Source: Salvator merianae
Taxonomy: Eukaryota > Chordata > Lepidosauria > Squamata > Teiidae
Assembly (NCBI GenBank): GCA_003586115.2
Contig: QVOM02000126.1
Span: 11,812,056 to 11,876,055 of the forward strand
Length of the DNA stretch: 64,000 bases
Direction: 5' to 3'
Each line of letters starts with the position of its first letter. Positions within the stretch are counted from its first letter, which is position 1. Positions 21,445 to 32,153 of this stretch are shown here, piece after piece. Both the position numbers and the translations under genes were made by a program. Below the pieces are notes generated by a model, which worked only from the letters and a program-made list of their open reading frames with translations, was not told the origin of the DNA and ran no database searches.

Positions 21445-21840
21445 TTGATTATTTGCATTTTTATCCCGCCCTCTAGCCAAAGGTCTCAGGGTGGGTTATG
21501 ACATTAAAAACCAATATAAAATGAACATACTAAAACAATAACGGTGTCTGAAAATGGGGAGGAAAAGCTGTTTCCTTATTTAGCCAAAGGCCAGGGCAAA
21601 GAGATGAGTCTTCACTGCTTTCCTAAACATATAAAGTGAAGGTGCATGATGCACCTCAAGGGAGAGACTATTCCATAATCTGGGAGCCATCACTGAGAAG
21701 GCCCTATCCCGGGTGCCCACCCCTTTTGCTACAGAGAGTGCTGGTGCAACCAGGAGGGCTTCCCTTACAGATCTTAAGGCATGGGCAGGTCGATATGGAA
21801 GAAGCTGTTCCTTATTTCTTGCTCCTCCCGATTTCTTAGT
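21445..21840 (-). mobile_element. L2 LINE 3' end fragment
   Basis: It reads antisense from the 3' UTR (ATTTGCATTTTTATCCCGCCCT) into the ORF2 C-terminus, where the complement carries the RAFSVV/ALWN-type end region (GGAGCCATCACTGAGAAGGCC). The fragment at 27035 has the same order of blocks. Confidence 0.7.
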
Positions 21841-21899
21841 TCCCTTCTTCTTCCGACGTGTCTTCTTTCCTCTTTATTCTTCAAATCCAGCAATGACAA

Positions 21900-22110
21900 G
21901 CTAATTTTCTAATTCTTGTAGAAAGTCTATAAAGGGTATCCAGTGTTTAGTAAACTTACCCACTGTCTTATTTCTCAACAAGTCTGTCAATTTGTCCATT
22001 TTAGTGAGCTTCATCATTTTAATCAACCAGTCATCTACCGCAGGGAGTTTATCCTCTTTCCATTTTTGTGAATAGACAATTCTGGTTGGGGTCACCATAT
22101 ACTGGAAACC
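21900..22110 (-). mobile_element. L1 LINE ORF2 C-terminal fragment
   Basis: The minus-strand reading includes SQKWKEDKLPAVDDWLIKM, then a MDKLTDLLR motif and a W-PF-FLQ end. This matches the conserved C-terminal W..PF..F pattern of L1 ORF2. No flanking L1 sequence is left. Confidence 0.65.
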
Positions 22111-22203
22111 ATTGGGCTCCTGATGGTGCAGTTAGTAAAAAGCTCTGACTTGAATGCCTGCATGGTTCTCAAGCTCCCAATCCCTGATATGGAGGAACTG
22201 AAG

Positions 22204-22550
22204 TCATAAGAACATAAGAGGAGCCTTGCTGGATCAGGCCATGGCCCATCTAGTCCAGCATTCTGTTTCACACCGTGGCCCACCAATGGCTTCTGGGTAT
22301 CTCAAGCAGAATATAAAGGCAAAACCTTCACCTGCTCTTGACTCCCCGCAAATGGTTTTACAGACATCCCGCCTGTCTTTCCAACCTGGAGGCAGTACCT
22401 GGGCATCCATTCTAGTAGCCATTGATACACCTGACCACCATGAATCTGTCCAATCCATTCTTAAAACTATCTAGGCTGATTGCTGTCACCACCTCATCTG
22501 GTGGGTGAAAAAATACTCCCCCTTGCTGGTCCTAACTCTCCTACCCATGT
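22204..22550 (-). mobile_element. CR1-b LINE 3' end
   Basis: It starts with the antisense octamer tail CATAAGAACATAAGAGGAGCC, then GCTGGATCAGGCCATGGCCC and CTAGTAGCCATTGATACACC, and runs into the last ORF2 codons (GCTGTCACCACCTCATCTGG). It is 5' truncated near 22550. Confidence 0.88.
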
Positions 22551-23255
22551 GGATGGCTGCTTCCAGATAGCAAGAGACAATGCAGGATCTAAACAAGGTT
22601 CCTCAATTTCCTCTTGCCATCCTCCGCCAGAGGCAAGGAGCAACTGCCTGCTTACCTTCATGTCTGGAGAAGGCTTTGACAATCATCCTGAAGGGACCAC
22701 TGGAAGCCAGCCAACTGCCTCCCTGCTTCCTTTTGTTGTTTTTCTGCCGTGCTTGGTTGCCTCTGGAAGTCCCAGTTGGGCCAATAGCGTAGGATGCTTG
22801 ACACGCATCAGGGAAAGTGGAGCTTTTATGGGAAACCCAGCATCGTTGCTGGATTTCCCGTAATAATGATCAGCCGGGTTTTTGTCAGGTTGAAATTGGC
22901 GCTATATTGGGCGTGCCAGCAATATGTGCCAAGAGCACCACAGGTTATGTCTTGTACCTGGAGACAACCTTAGAAAGCCTGCATTGCCTCTCACTGTGGC
23001 CTACTAGAAACACGTGCATTCTGTAAGAATAAACTGACTTCTCTGTCGTCTGGCAAGACTCCTGAGACATTGCTTCAATAGGAATTTCTGGGAGCTTACT
23101 GTACGTCTGTTTCACATCCTTGGCAAACTCCTGAAAGTTGCTATGCAAGGCAGGCTACAGGAAGCTCACCAGATGCTGGGGGAGTGAAGATGGTGTGCGG
23201 TCCCTTGCACAATCTCTACGATGAAGTGGCCAATAGACCTCCAGAATCAGTCGGG
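22551..23255. other. Interval with an unclassified dispersed repeat
   Basis: Words near 22555 (GGCTGCTTCCAGATAGCAAG) and 22830 (AACCCAGCATCGTTGCTGG) recur near 6247, 14500 and 42340, so an unnamed element is likely present. No boundary can be set and no coding is supported. Confidence 0.35.
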
Positions 23256-23736
23256 GGGCCTGTTTGCACTTTCAAGCTTAGAATGGGAGAATTCTACCAT
23301 TCTAAGCTGCAACAGACCCTGTGGTGCGGAAACCATCTGCACTGCAAGACCTGGAACAGCCCGGAAACAGGCTTCCAGCACTTGCAGTGTGAATACTGGC
23401 CACCCACTATGACAGCGGCCACAGAAATGTCCGGTTGCTGTCATTGCAACGGGGGATGTGGCGCACAACTGCACACTTGTGCCTCACGGCACATCATAGC
23501 AATGGCACGCCACCATGCCATGCCATGCCATGCCATGCCGTGGCCTTCAGAAGTAGATGCGAACGTTGTTGACTGGGAGCAATCCAGCTGCTCCCAGTAC
23601 AGCTGTGGACAGCGATTTAGATGTCCACAGATAGTAGCATTTGGGAGTGTCTGCAGACGTTCCTGAATGCTAGGGCCTTCGCAGAATACGGATGAACTGT
23701 GCTAGTGAGCGTCTGGATGCTCACTAGAGCAGGCCT
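23256..23736 (+). mobile_element. HPM group A element
   Basis: It starts GGGCCTGTTTGCACTTTC and ends GCAGGCCT, with GGG on both sides (23253-23255, 23737-23739). A stem-loop lies at 23275-23308 (AGCTTAGAATGG / CCATTCTAAGCT around an AGAATTCT core). A right-end stem pairs CTAGTGAGCGTC with GATGCTCACTAG. The body holds the pentamer repeat at 23511 and the stem GGGAGCAATCCAGCTGCTCCC. Confidence 0.75.
23511..23540. repeat. (CCATG)n pentamer repeat inside group A
   Basis: Five to six tandem CCATG/CATGC units. A longer array at the same internal position is found in the copy at 54741. Confidence 0.9.
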
Positions 23737-23878
23737 GGGTTGTCTGTTAGTGTTCGGCAGCTCACTTAGGCACCATCTACATGGGAACCTAAGACCCCCA
23801 GGATTCCTCGAGATCCTTATAGTTATTCTTTTCTGCATCCTCTTTAATATGTGCCTCTTCTTGAGGTGCAACAACTAA

Positions 23879-24463
23879 GGTCACCACACCTTAGAAAGGA
23901 TATCGTGGAACTGGAAATAGTGCAGAACATGTCTCTTACACGATACAATGTCTTGGCCTCTTCAGCCTTGAAGGACGGCATTTAAGAAGGGACCTTATTG
24001 AAGTATTTAAAATCATGCACAGTACAGAAAAGGTGGATAGAGAGAAATTCTTTATTGCACAACACTAGTATCATGGGGCACTCTATGAAGCTGATGGGCA
24101 GGAAAGTTAGGATTGACAGGCAGAGGTATTTTTTCACCTGGAGGGTCATCAGTCTATGGAATTTACTGTTAGAAGAGATGGCAACAGCAATCAGCCTGGA
24201 TAGTTTTATGGAAGGGTTACAAAAATTCACAGAAGACGGGGCAACGTTGGCTACTAGAATGGATGCCTAGATACTGCCACCAGGTTGGAGAGACAAGCAG
24301 GATGCCTCTAAAGGCTATTTGCAGGGAGTGGAGAGCAGGTGAAGGTTTTGCCTTTGTCGTCTTCTTGACAAAGTCCAGAAGCAATCAGTGGGCCACTGTG
24401 TGAAACAGGATGCTGGACAAGATGGGACGTGGCCTGATTCAGCAGGATTCCTCTTATGTTCTT
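23879..24463 (+). mobile_element. CR1-b LINE 3' end
   Basis: It reads from the ORF2 C-terminus (CCTCTTCAGCCTTGAAGGACG, GACCTTATTGAAGTATTTAA) through the 3' UTR (GGCTACTAGAATGGATGCC, GGCCTGATTCAGCAGG) to TCTTATGTTCTTA. A partial second tail follows immediately. Confidence 0.88.
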
Positions 24464-24727
24464 ACAGACAAATTCATGGAGGACAGTTGAATCAATGGCT
24501 ACTAGAATGGATGCCTAGGTACTGCCTCCAGGTTGGAGAAATTGACAGGATGCTTGTAAAACCCATTTGCAGGGAATCGAGAGCAGGTGAAGATTTTGTC
24601 TTCATGTTCTGCTTGAGAATGCCCAGAAGCAATTGGGTGTGTGTGTGTGTGCACTGCGTGAGATAAGATGCTGGCCTGGATGGCTTGTGGCCTGATCCAG
24701 CATCCCTCCTCTTATGCCTCTTCAGTT
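24464..24727 (+). mobile_element. CR1-b 3' tail, second tandem copy
   Basis: It begins ACAGACAAATTCATGGAGGAC and repeats the 3' UTR block GGCTACTAGAATGGATGCC .. GGCCTGATCCAGCATCC, ending CTCCTCTTATGCCTCTTC. It contains a (GT)n expansion at 24636-24652. It starts at the same UTR point as other concatenated copies. Confidence 0.85.
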
Positions 24728-25655
24728 CTAAGGAAGAAAGGTGACTCACCTATGCTTAGGTGATATCATTCATAAATAAGAGTTTACCATTGTTATTCTT
24801 TATTTAAGACCCTCCCTCCCAATTAATTCAGAAACATGTCAGAGAAAAGAATAGGTTAGTGAGTGCCTGCCTAGTTGTAAAAAAGAATTCAAGGGGGTCT
24901 TTGTAAAAGAATAAGTACAGGGGAATATTCGCTTCTCTGTGACTCATGCTTTCCCTTTGATGTGGTGTAGTCCAGATAGGGGTGATTACTGCAGTCATAC
25001 TGGGACCTTGGAAGCCTCTGCAAATGGCTTCTTTTAAATATGTGAAAATAGTCCTGCATTGTTGTCGAAGCCCCTAGAGTTTAAGCTTTTATCTCATCCC
25101 ACCTGGCATTCTGAAGCCTGCAGAGAAAGAGTATTGTGTTAATGGCGATGCCAGAGATGTGATGATGTCATCAGACTATGTTGGCCAATCAGGGTTTCCC
25201 CCTTCCCTTGAAGGCTGTGGAGCACCAGGTGAGCGCAGGAAAATGCACACAGCCCTCCCAAGGACTCAGTAAATGTGGACTAATCCAAACAAATGCCGGA
25301 TTCCCTGATTTTGCTGCTAAGCTATTTCTAATGTTTCAAAACAGCCTTTTGCACCTGTCTAGGATTTTGGTTCTTATAACTGTAAAGGTGGCCTGCAGAA
25401 GGAAAAGGGGGGAGGAGAGGCTATTTCTGTGAACGTATCAGTAATGCATATGGGGGGAGAAGGGGAGGAGGGGAAAATGGGGCATGGGCTCCTTTTCAAC
25501 TTTGCCATCTGCACCAAACCTGTGCAAATATTCTATACCCTAACCCTGGGAAGCAGTAGTGATGAGTGAAATAGGGGGCGGAGGTGGCAGAGTTTTGACA
25601 GAGGCAAGTTGGCAGGATCAAAGCAAGACTCCAATGAAAGCTTGACCCCCTAGAC
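24728..25655. other. Interval without recognised elements
   Basis: No LINE, SINE or hairpin terminus is recognised, and no exon-like frame stands out. Short G-rich runs occur at 25449-25485. Confidence 0.4.
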
Positions 25656-26080
25656 CCCAAAATGGTGAGTGGTCTGCAAACCATGTCCTACGAGGAACAG
25701 TGAAAGGACCTAGGAATGTTTAGCCTGCAGAAGAGAAGACTGAGAGGAGACATGATAGCTGTTTTCAAGTATCTGAAGGGCTGTCACAGTGCAGAGGGAT
25801 TGGCCCTATTCTCAGTTGCGCAAGAAGGAAGGACTAGAAACAATGGGATGAAACTTCAAGGGAGTAGATGCAGGCTAGATATTAGAAAGAACTTTCTGAC
25901 AGTAAGGGCGATCAGTCAATGGAACAGGTTGCCACAGGAGGTGGTGGGCTCTCCTTCGCTGGAGGTCTTCAAGGAGAGGCTGGACAGTTATCTGTCTGGG
26001 ATGGTTTAGTGAATCCTGCATTGAGCAGGGGGTTGGACTTGATGACCCTGGAGGTCCCTTCCAACTCTATGATTCTATGA
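25656..26080 (+). mobile_element. CR1-a LINE 3' end with ORF2 C-terminus
   Basis: The reading SLQKRRLRGDMIAVFKYLKG followed by NRLPQEVV and the 3' UTR GAGCAGGGGGTTGGACTTG identify CR1. It ends in two ATTCTATG octamers. The tract from 25716 to 26009 is open for 97 codons, so this copy is relatively recent. Confidence 0.92.
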
Positions 26081-26129
26081 TCTTCCGCCCTGCTGGTCCT
26101 GTATGGCCAGTTGCGGAGTCAGAGAGTTG

Positions 26130-26629
26130 GGGCCTTTTCGCACTTTCCTCCGTGGAATGTTCGATTGCGGACATTCCAAGGTGGAACAGCCCCCGCAGTG
26201 CAGTGGCCATCCGCACTGCCAGGGCTGGAACAACCCGGAAATGGGCTTCCAGCACTCGCAGTGCGACTGCCAGCCACCCCACCGCAACAGCGGCCGGGGA
26301 AACGTCCTGCTGCTGTCATGCTGCAGCTGAGCCGTGCAGCATTCGCACCAGGAAGTAGGTGTGAATACTGCATACCGGGAGCAGTCCAGCTACTCCCAGT
26401 ACAGCTGTGGAGCACAATTTTCTGTGCAGTTGCACCACTTGTCCCCAGTCACCATGGCAGCAGCCGGAAGTTTCCCCAGCTGTTGTTGTGGGGTGTGTGT
26501 GTGTCAGCATGCGCGCTGTGAATGCTGGCTGCCCGTTTCTGGGATGTTCCTGCCCTCACAGTGTGAGGACTGTTGCATCTTGGAATGTTCGACTGTGAAC
26601 ATTCCAAGATGGAAAGGGCAGAAGCACCC
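26130..26629. mobile_element. HPM group A foldback element
   Basis: It starts GGGCCTTTTCGCACTTTCC and ends near AAGGGCAGAAGCACCC. Unlike most copies, both ends are of the same type, so the outer 150 bp or so of each side pair. The left stem is TGGAATGTTCG/CGGACATTCCA and the right stem is perfect at 26577-26610 (ATCTTGGAATGTTC / GAACATTCCAAGAT). Flanks are TTG and TTC. Confidence 0.7.
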
Positions 26630-27034
26630 TTCGACATCATGCTTTTAGCTGCTCAACAAGGGCTGGCAACAAAATGGACATGTACTTCACCATATCCTCG
26701 CCTACGTTGGTAAGCTTCTCCGTGGACAACAGCAGCACAGCACTGTATCAGTGCCCAGATCTGTAATCCCCAGGGAGAAACTGATGGTTTATCCTTCCAC
26801 ACAACCTGGGATAAATTCCTAACTTCTGCACCATCATCCTTGGACTTTACCCCACCAAATTATCACCCTCTATCACTCTGGCTGGGCTCCCATAATGTTC
26901 CATAGTAACCTTGTTGATTTTCTCTTTGTTGTTACTGCAGCTGACATTGCTGTTTCTTTGATATGCATGTTCAAGGATTTAAACAATAAAAATATATATA
27001 TATCTGGGCTAGGTCTAGTGCTGCCATTCTGGGG

Positions 27035-27690
27035 CATTTATTATTTATGTATTTGCATTTTTATCCCACCCTACAGCTGAAGGTCTCATGGCGGGTCATA
27101 ACAGTAAAAAACAGAATGAAAAAGGCACACACTGGGAACAATAGCAGTGCCTGACAGTGGGGAGGGAAAACAGTATCTTTAGCTAAGGCAAGGGTAAGTA
27201 GGTGCGTCTTCCCTGCTCTTCTAAAGAGGTAAAGTGAAGATGCCTGCTGTACCCGGGGGGGGGGGGGAGGGGAGTGTTCCACAGTCTGGGGCCACCACTG
27301 AAAAGGCCCTATCCCGTATGCTCACCTCTCTAGCTACTGAACGTGGTGATACAACCAGGAGGGTCTCATCGGCACAGCTTAAGAACATAAGAACATAAGA
27401 GGAGCCTTGCTGGATCAGGCCACGGCCCATCTAGTCCAGCATTCTGTTTCACACAGTGGCCCACCAATTGCTTCTGGGCATTTTCAAGCAGAAGATAAAG
27501 GCAAAACCTTTACCTGCTCTTGACTCCCTGCAAGTGGTTTTACAGACATCCTGCCTGTCTTTCCAACCTGGAGGCAGTACCTAGGCATCCATTCTAGTAG
27601 CCATTGATACACAGCTTAAGGCACAGGCATGTAGATATGGGATAAGATGTTCCTTTAGGTATTTGGGGCCCATTTAAGGTTGACATCTTG
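27035..27690 (-). mobile_element. L2 LINE 3' end, split by CR1-b
   Basis: Antisense 3' UTR (ATTTGCATTTTTATCCCACCCT) leads into the ORF2 C-terminus; the complement reads an RDRAFSVVAPDCG tract typical of L2. A CR1-b fragment at 27384-27609 interrupts it and the L2 continues with GCACAGGCATGTAGATATGG, as in the copy at 21780. Confidence 0.75.
27384..27609 (-). mobile_element. CR1-b LINE 3' end inserted in L2
   Basis: It starts AACATAAGAACATAAGAGG (two tail octamers) and ends CTAGTAGCCATTGATA. Exact 11-bp repeats CACAGCTTAAG at 27373-27383 and 27610-27620 mark the insertion, and removing it restores the L2 order seen at 21760. Confidence 0.92.
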
Positions 27691-28940
27691 AATTGGCATG
27701 ACATCCAGTCCACCCTAGGCACTTCCCTGGAGCCACAGAGAATGCTACAGCATGACATGCTGCCTCTTGCAGCCCCAAAATGTAGCTGGATGAGCTCCTG
27801 GGCAATAAATGTGCAGGCAGAAGTCTGCCACAGCTGTTCACATGGTGACCAGGAGCTGGATCCAGTTATTCCTCGGGTGGTCTGAGAGTTACTAAATCTG
27901 GCTTCTCCTTAGGCCAAACGAGGATAGGAGCACGTCCTTACCCAGCCCCCCAGATGCTCAGAGCGCTGACTTCTGTCCATGTGGGTGCAGTCTGTGGTCC
28001 TCAAGAAGCCGGCGCTTGGCTCCTTCCTGTTGTGCAATAGCTCTTAGGCACGGTCTGCTTGCTAAACTTCACTGCTCCTCGTGTCTCTTCGGCCCCAGCG
28101 TTCTGCCGGGCAGTTTAGAGCATCCAGCAATTCCGAACATCTGTCTTTCTGCCCAACATCAATGTCTAATAGGGGCATTGTTTGCATGTGTCCCAAAGAT
28201 GGAAGTGATTACCATAAAACATGTAAATGGATTATGTCAGAAATTCTCGTCCCGGCTCGGCACAGTTGAGGAGTTGTTCTGTTTTGCATTACAGAATTAC
28301 AGTATGTTCTCTAATGGCTTGGCACTGGAAGCAGGATCCTGAGGTCTCCATCCCTAGCGTTGGAGATCAAGAGGGGCCAAGGAACACGGCGCTTAAACAC
28401 CACCAGCTGCTGCACCATCGTTCCTGCTTCTTCGGTGGGTGCGGCTTTGTGGCTTGGAGGGGGCCCAGGAATCGCCTTCCCTCTCACGCCGAGGAGTGAG
28501 GATTTAGGCTGGATCCAGGTGAAGATGGCAGCAAGCACTTGCTCCCGCCACAGAGGCAGGGTCCGTGATGTCAACCCACCGCTCCCTCCAAAGCTGGGGA
28601 ACTTTTGCTTCCCAGAGATAAATGGAAATGGCCCCGGAATTTTTGGCATGACAGAAAATACTTTCGTGCACAGAGTGGGCTGGGCAAATTACTCAAGTGG
28701 TGGCCACAGAGCTAAAAGGATGTGCTCAAAATCATGGCGCTGTGGGTGCCTGAAGGGGGGAGATGGTCCCAGCATCCTTCATCTCGCTCTGCGGAAGGAT
28801 GCTGCGAGGATGCTTACTGGTCCACAAGTGTCCTCCGAGGAGTGGTCCACACCCACCAGGGCATCAGGCATGTGGACACTGCGCCCCTTGCCCCCCCCCC
28901 AGTGTGCCTTTCATCATCTGTGTGAATGCAGCCAGAAAGG
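27691..28940. other. Interval without recognised elements
   Basis: A 205-codon frame at 28360-28977 on the plus strand overlaps the SINE head and has no recognisable domain, so I treat it as chance. No repeat family is identified. Confidence 0.4.
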
Positions 28941-29214
28941 CCGTCTAGTGGCCCAGTGGCTAAGAGCACCAGGCTAGAACGCAGGACTCCTGCGGTTCGA
29001 ATCCCTGCTCTGCCATGAAAGTTCAGTAGGTTCTCCCGGCTATGGGTAAAATAGCCTCACTGCCATATAAGTAAAAAAACTAAAAGTAGAAACCCTAACA
29101 GGAAATCCAGAGTGGATCCCCTAAGGCATGTGGATGGACCAAGGTTCATCTCTCCAGCAGCTCCTACAGCTGAAAATCACTGTGTGGTATAGGGTGGAAT
29201 ATAAATCTAAATAA
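28941..29214 (+). mobile_element. tRNA-derived SINE of a second family, copy S5
   Basis: The head has A-box (TGGCCCAGTGGCTAAGAG) and B-box (GGTTCGAATCCC) motifs and GCTCTGCCATGAAAGTTCA, as in squamate tRNA SINEs. The tail reads GGGTGGAATATAAATCTAAATAAA and is followed by a (GAAGG)n run to about 29240. The internal sequence differs from the copies at 7541, 16253, 47186 and 58261. Confidence 0.8.
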
Positions 29215-29364
29215 AATGAAGGAAAGAAGGAAGAAAGGAGTAAAGGGCCAGTGATTTTTAAGGCAAGGACTCTTACAAGGCTTCTCCCATATGGATCTGC
29301 CTGAGTATTAAGATCACAAGGTGAGTCCCTTCTTGTATTTCTGCTACCCTCTGAGGTATGATGG

Positions 29365-29895
29365 GTGGTGACACAGAATAGGGTCTTTTCAGTGCTGGCC
29401 CCCAGGCTTTGGAACAGCGTCCCTTTGGAGGTTTGCCAGGAGGCTACACTGTGTGGTTTTTGGTATCTGGTTAAATCATATATCTTTGCCAAGGCCTTTG
29501 ATGCAGCGGTGCCTGCCGGCTTTAAACCCAGTTGTTTGCACCCCGTGCAAAGCATGCCAAGCCTGTTCGCGGGGCCTCCGGGCCTCTGTACTGCTGCAGC
29601 AGGTCACCTGCTGTGGCAGTACGGAGGCCCAGAGGCCCAGTGAACAGCCATGGCAGGCTTTGCGCGGGGCGCGAACACCTGGGCTTAAAGCCGGCAGGTA
29701 CCACTGTGCGAACACCCGGGCTTAAAGCTGGCGGCTGCCACTGCTTTGATGTTTTCCTTTCCTTGAGTGTTGTCCTGCTAGGGAGGGAGGGTTATATTTT
29801 AAGCAAATTTTAATCTGTTTTATAGATACCCACTGGAACTTTCAAGTGAAGGATGGGATACGAATATCTGAATGAATGAATGAATGAATGAATCT
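29365..29895 (+). mobile_element. L2 LINE 3' end, split by a PAL-hAT
   Basis: The reading RVFSVLAPRLWNSVPLE, followed by a VKSYIFAKAFD motif, is the L2 ORF2 C-terminus. A PAL-hAT interrupts at 29504-29743. The 3' UTR resumes with TTTTCCTTTCCTTGAG and ends in a (TGAA)n tail at 29868-29893, the usual L2 terminus. Confidence 0.85.
29504..29743. mobile_element. PAL-hAT copy with duplicated right end
   Basis: It starts CAGCGGTGCCTGCCGGC and ends GGCGGCTGCCACTG. Exact 8-bp repeats CTTTGATG lie at 29496-29503 and 29744-29751. The last 37 bp or so occur twice in tandem (about 29671-29706 and 29707-29743), so it has two candidate right termini. The arms around the centre at about 29601 pair almost completely. 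Confidence 0.9.
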
Positions 29896-30698
29896 TCTCA
29901 AGGGATTCATATTATTTCTGAGAAGCAGTGGGCAGCCCTTGAGATCTTTCTCCCTCGTACTGGGGCGGGGGGGGGGTTGCTTTCCGGGCACCAATGAAAC
30001 ATCCACCCTTCCCTAGTGACACAACTTCTGTCCCTTTGCTCCTTAATTCCTCTGAGCGCATTTATGATCCCCATCTTTTCCCCCACCTTGCAAACTTTTT
30101 TGGTACTTGGGTTTTAATGTGAGTCGGTTGCTTGTTCTGAGCAAGGGAAAAAAAGGCCATCTGGGCCACTGGAAGGCAGTGGAGGTTGCTGGAAGGAACA
30201 GTGGTGTTCAGTCCTGGTTCTTGACAAATCTCCTGCCTTCCAGTGCAATAAGGTGAACAACCAAGCCCCCGCACTGCAAGCAGCATCCAGCGTGCTCCCC
30301 AGGGAGCAATGGCATTAAGCAACAATCCTTACCAAAAGATGCCCGGTGCTTTCCCGTTTGTTGATTAATGCTCCCTATTCTGTCTGCTTACTTGTTTCAT
30401 TTTATGTATTTATTAAATGTATATCCTGCCTTTCTGCTAAAAGATTGTGCCCAAGGCAGCTTCTAAAAAGGCTAAACAAAACGTGCTGGTTGGGCAGCTA
30501 CCATTCTGATGCAAATCCCCTTGCCCATAGAACCTCCTGCTGATGGGCTGGCAGAGGCTGGTTGAATAAATGTTCTTTTGCCAGAGGTCCAGCTAAGGAT
30601 GCTTCATCAGGTCCTTTCACCTGCCTGCCGTGCAACGTTTGGGTGGCACGAAGTGTCCCCAAGAGTCCATATTTTCTCACTAAACTATGAAGATAAAA
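29896..30698. other. Interval without recognised genes
   Basis: A G-run lies at about 29965-29975. Antisense TTATGTATTTATTAAATGTATATCCTGCC at 30397-30428 looks like a retroposon 3' end. Nothing else is supported. Confidence 0.4.
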
Positions 30699-30883
30699 AG
30701 GCCATTTTCACATTTACAGCAGTTCTAATTAGCAGGGTTCGGGCCGGCCAGGGTCTGGTACGGTGATGAGTATTCGCACTTGTCAGCAATAGAACAGTTT
30801 GCGAGCTGACCAGCAGGGGGAGCAGTGTGAATGGGAATGCACTAGTTAGGTAGCTGTGTTCGAACCCAGAGGAATCATACACT

Positions 30884-31599
30884 GAGCCTTTTTGCACTTC
30901 ACACTAGTGAGCGTCAGGAACGCCCACTAGTGAAGGGCTTTCGCACGAGAAGACAGCCGTAGTGACCGGCAGCAGACCCCATCTGCTGCCGATCGCTACT
31001 ACCGCTAGACAGGAAGGTAGCTGTCTGAATCCTGACCTGAAGCTCAAAGTGAGCTTCAGGTGAGGAGTCATTCACACCTACCTTTCTGTCCCTGGTGGCG
31101 GCCATCTTCTGGGCAATGCATCACATCTTCATGTGATCACGCAATGCATGCTGGGCAATGGAGTCCGGCGCTTCGCACGGGCCCGAATGGGCCTGTACGA
31201 GGCCCGAATGGACCCCATGCCGCCGCAATCAGGCCAGGGACACTGGACAAGGCGGCACTGCGCCCCGTCCGGCGTTCTGGTGCCCGATCGCGGGCGCGAA
31301 TGTTGGTCGCCGCGGCAGCGGCCTGCAAAATGTCAGGCTACTGGCAAGGCGACAGGGAGGACCGCGCGGCATGCCGTGATGATGTCATCACCGTGCGGGC
31401 CTCCCGGTCGCCATGGCAGCAGCTGACGCTTGCTGGCCACTGCGTGGCGACCATCAGGCCGGATGATGGCGTTCGGCGTTATCCAACTTGGGTTCTGTTC
31501 TCAGGCCCCATCGTGCAGACGGTGTCTGCACGATGGGTTCTGTTCCATGCTAGAATGTGCTAATTAGCACATTCTAGCGTGGACAGTGCGAACAGGCCC
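30884..31599. mobile_element. HPM group D element, long form (D1)
   Basis: It starts GAGCCTTTTTGCACTTCAC and ends CAGTGCGAACAGGCCC. Left stems: CACTAGTGAGCG..CGCCCACTAGTG, and a strong hairpin at 30960-30998 with CGGCAGCAGA/TCTGCTGCCG. Right stem: a 38-bp near-perfect palindrome at 31545-31582. The centre is CpG-rich (GCGCCCCGTCCGGCGTTC) and has no domain-bearing frame, so it is non-autonomous. High CpG suggests youth. The left terminal GGG is changed to GAG. Confidence 0.8.
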
Positions 31600-32153
31600 A
31601 ATCATAGAGTTGGAAGGGACCACCAGGGTCATGGAATCCAATGCAGGATTCACTAAACCATCCCAGACAGACGTCCGTCCAGCCTTTCCTTGAAGACCTC
31701 CAGCGAAGGAGAGCCCACCACCTCCTGTGGTAACCTGTTCCAATGACTGATTGCCCTGACGATCAGAAAGTTTTTCCTAATATCTAGCCTGTATCTACTC
31801 CCTTGAAGTTTCATCCCATTGTTTCTAGTCCTTCCTTCTTGCGCAACTGAGAATAGGGCCAATCCTTCTGCACTGTGACAGCCCTTCAGATACTTGAAAA
31901 CAGCTATCATGTCTCCTCTCAGTCTTCTCTTCTGCAGGCTAAACATTCCTAAGTCCTTTAACCGTTCCTCGTAGGACATGGTTTGCAGACCACTCACCAT
32001 TTTGGTCGCCCTTCTCTGAACTTGCTCCGGTTTGTCAATGTCTTTTTTAAATTGGGGTGCCCAGCACTGGACACAATATTCCAGATGAGGTCTGACTAAG
32101 ATAGAGTAATGAGGGATAATTACTTGTCATGATCTAGACTCTATGCTCCTCTT
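31600..32153 (-). mobile_element. CR1-a LINE 3' end
   Basis: The antisense tail AATCATAGAGTTGGAAGG directly abuts the D1 end. The minus-strand frame 31653-32000 (115 codons) reads the CR1 C-terminal tract (SLQKRRLRGDMIAVFKYLKG). It is 5' truncated after the CAGCACTGGACACAATATTCC segment. Confidence 0.92.

Noticed and set aside
28360..28977. 205-codon plus-strand open frame
   Set aside because: It runs into the head of a SINE, has no recognisable motif and no splice or start context.
31060..31563. CpG-rich stretch as a promoter CpG island with an open frame
   Set aside because: It coincides with the interior of a group D transposable element, and CpG richness is better explained by its youth.
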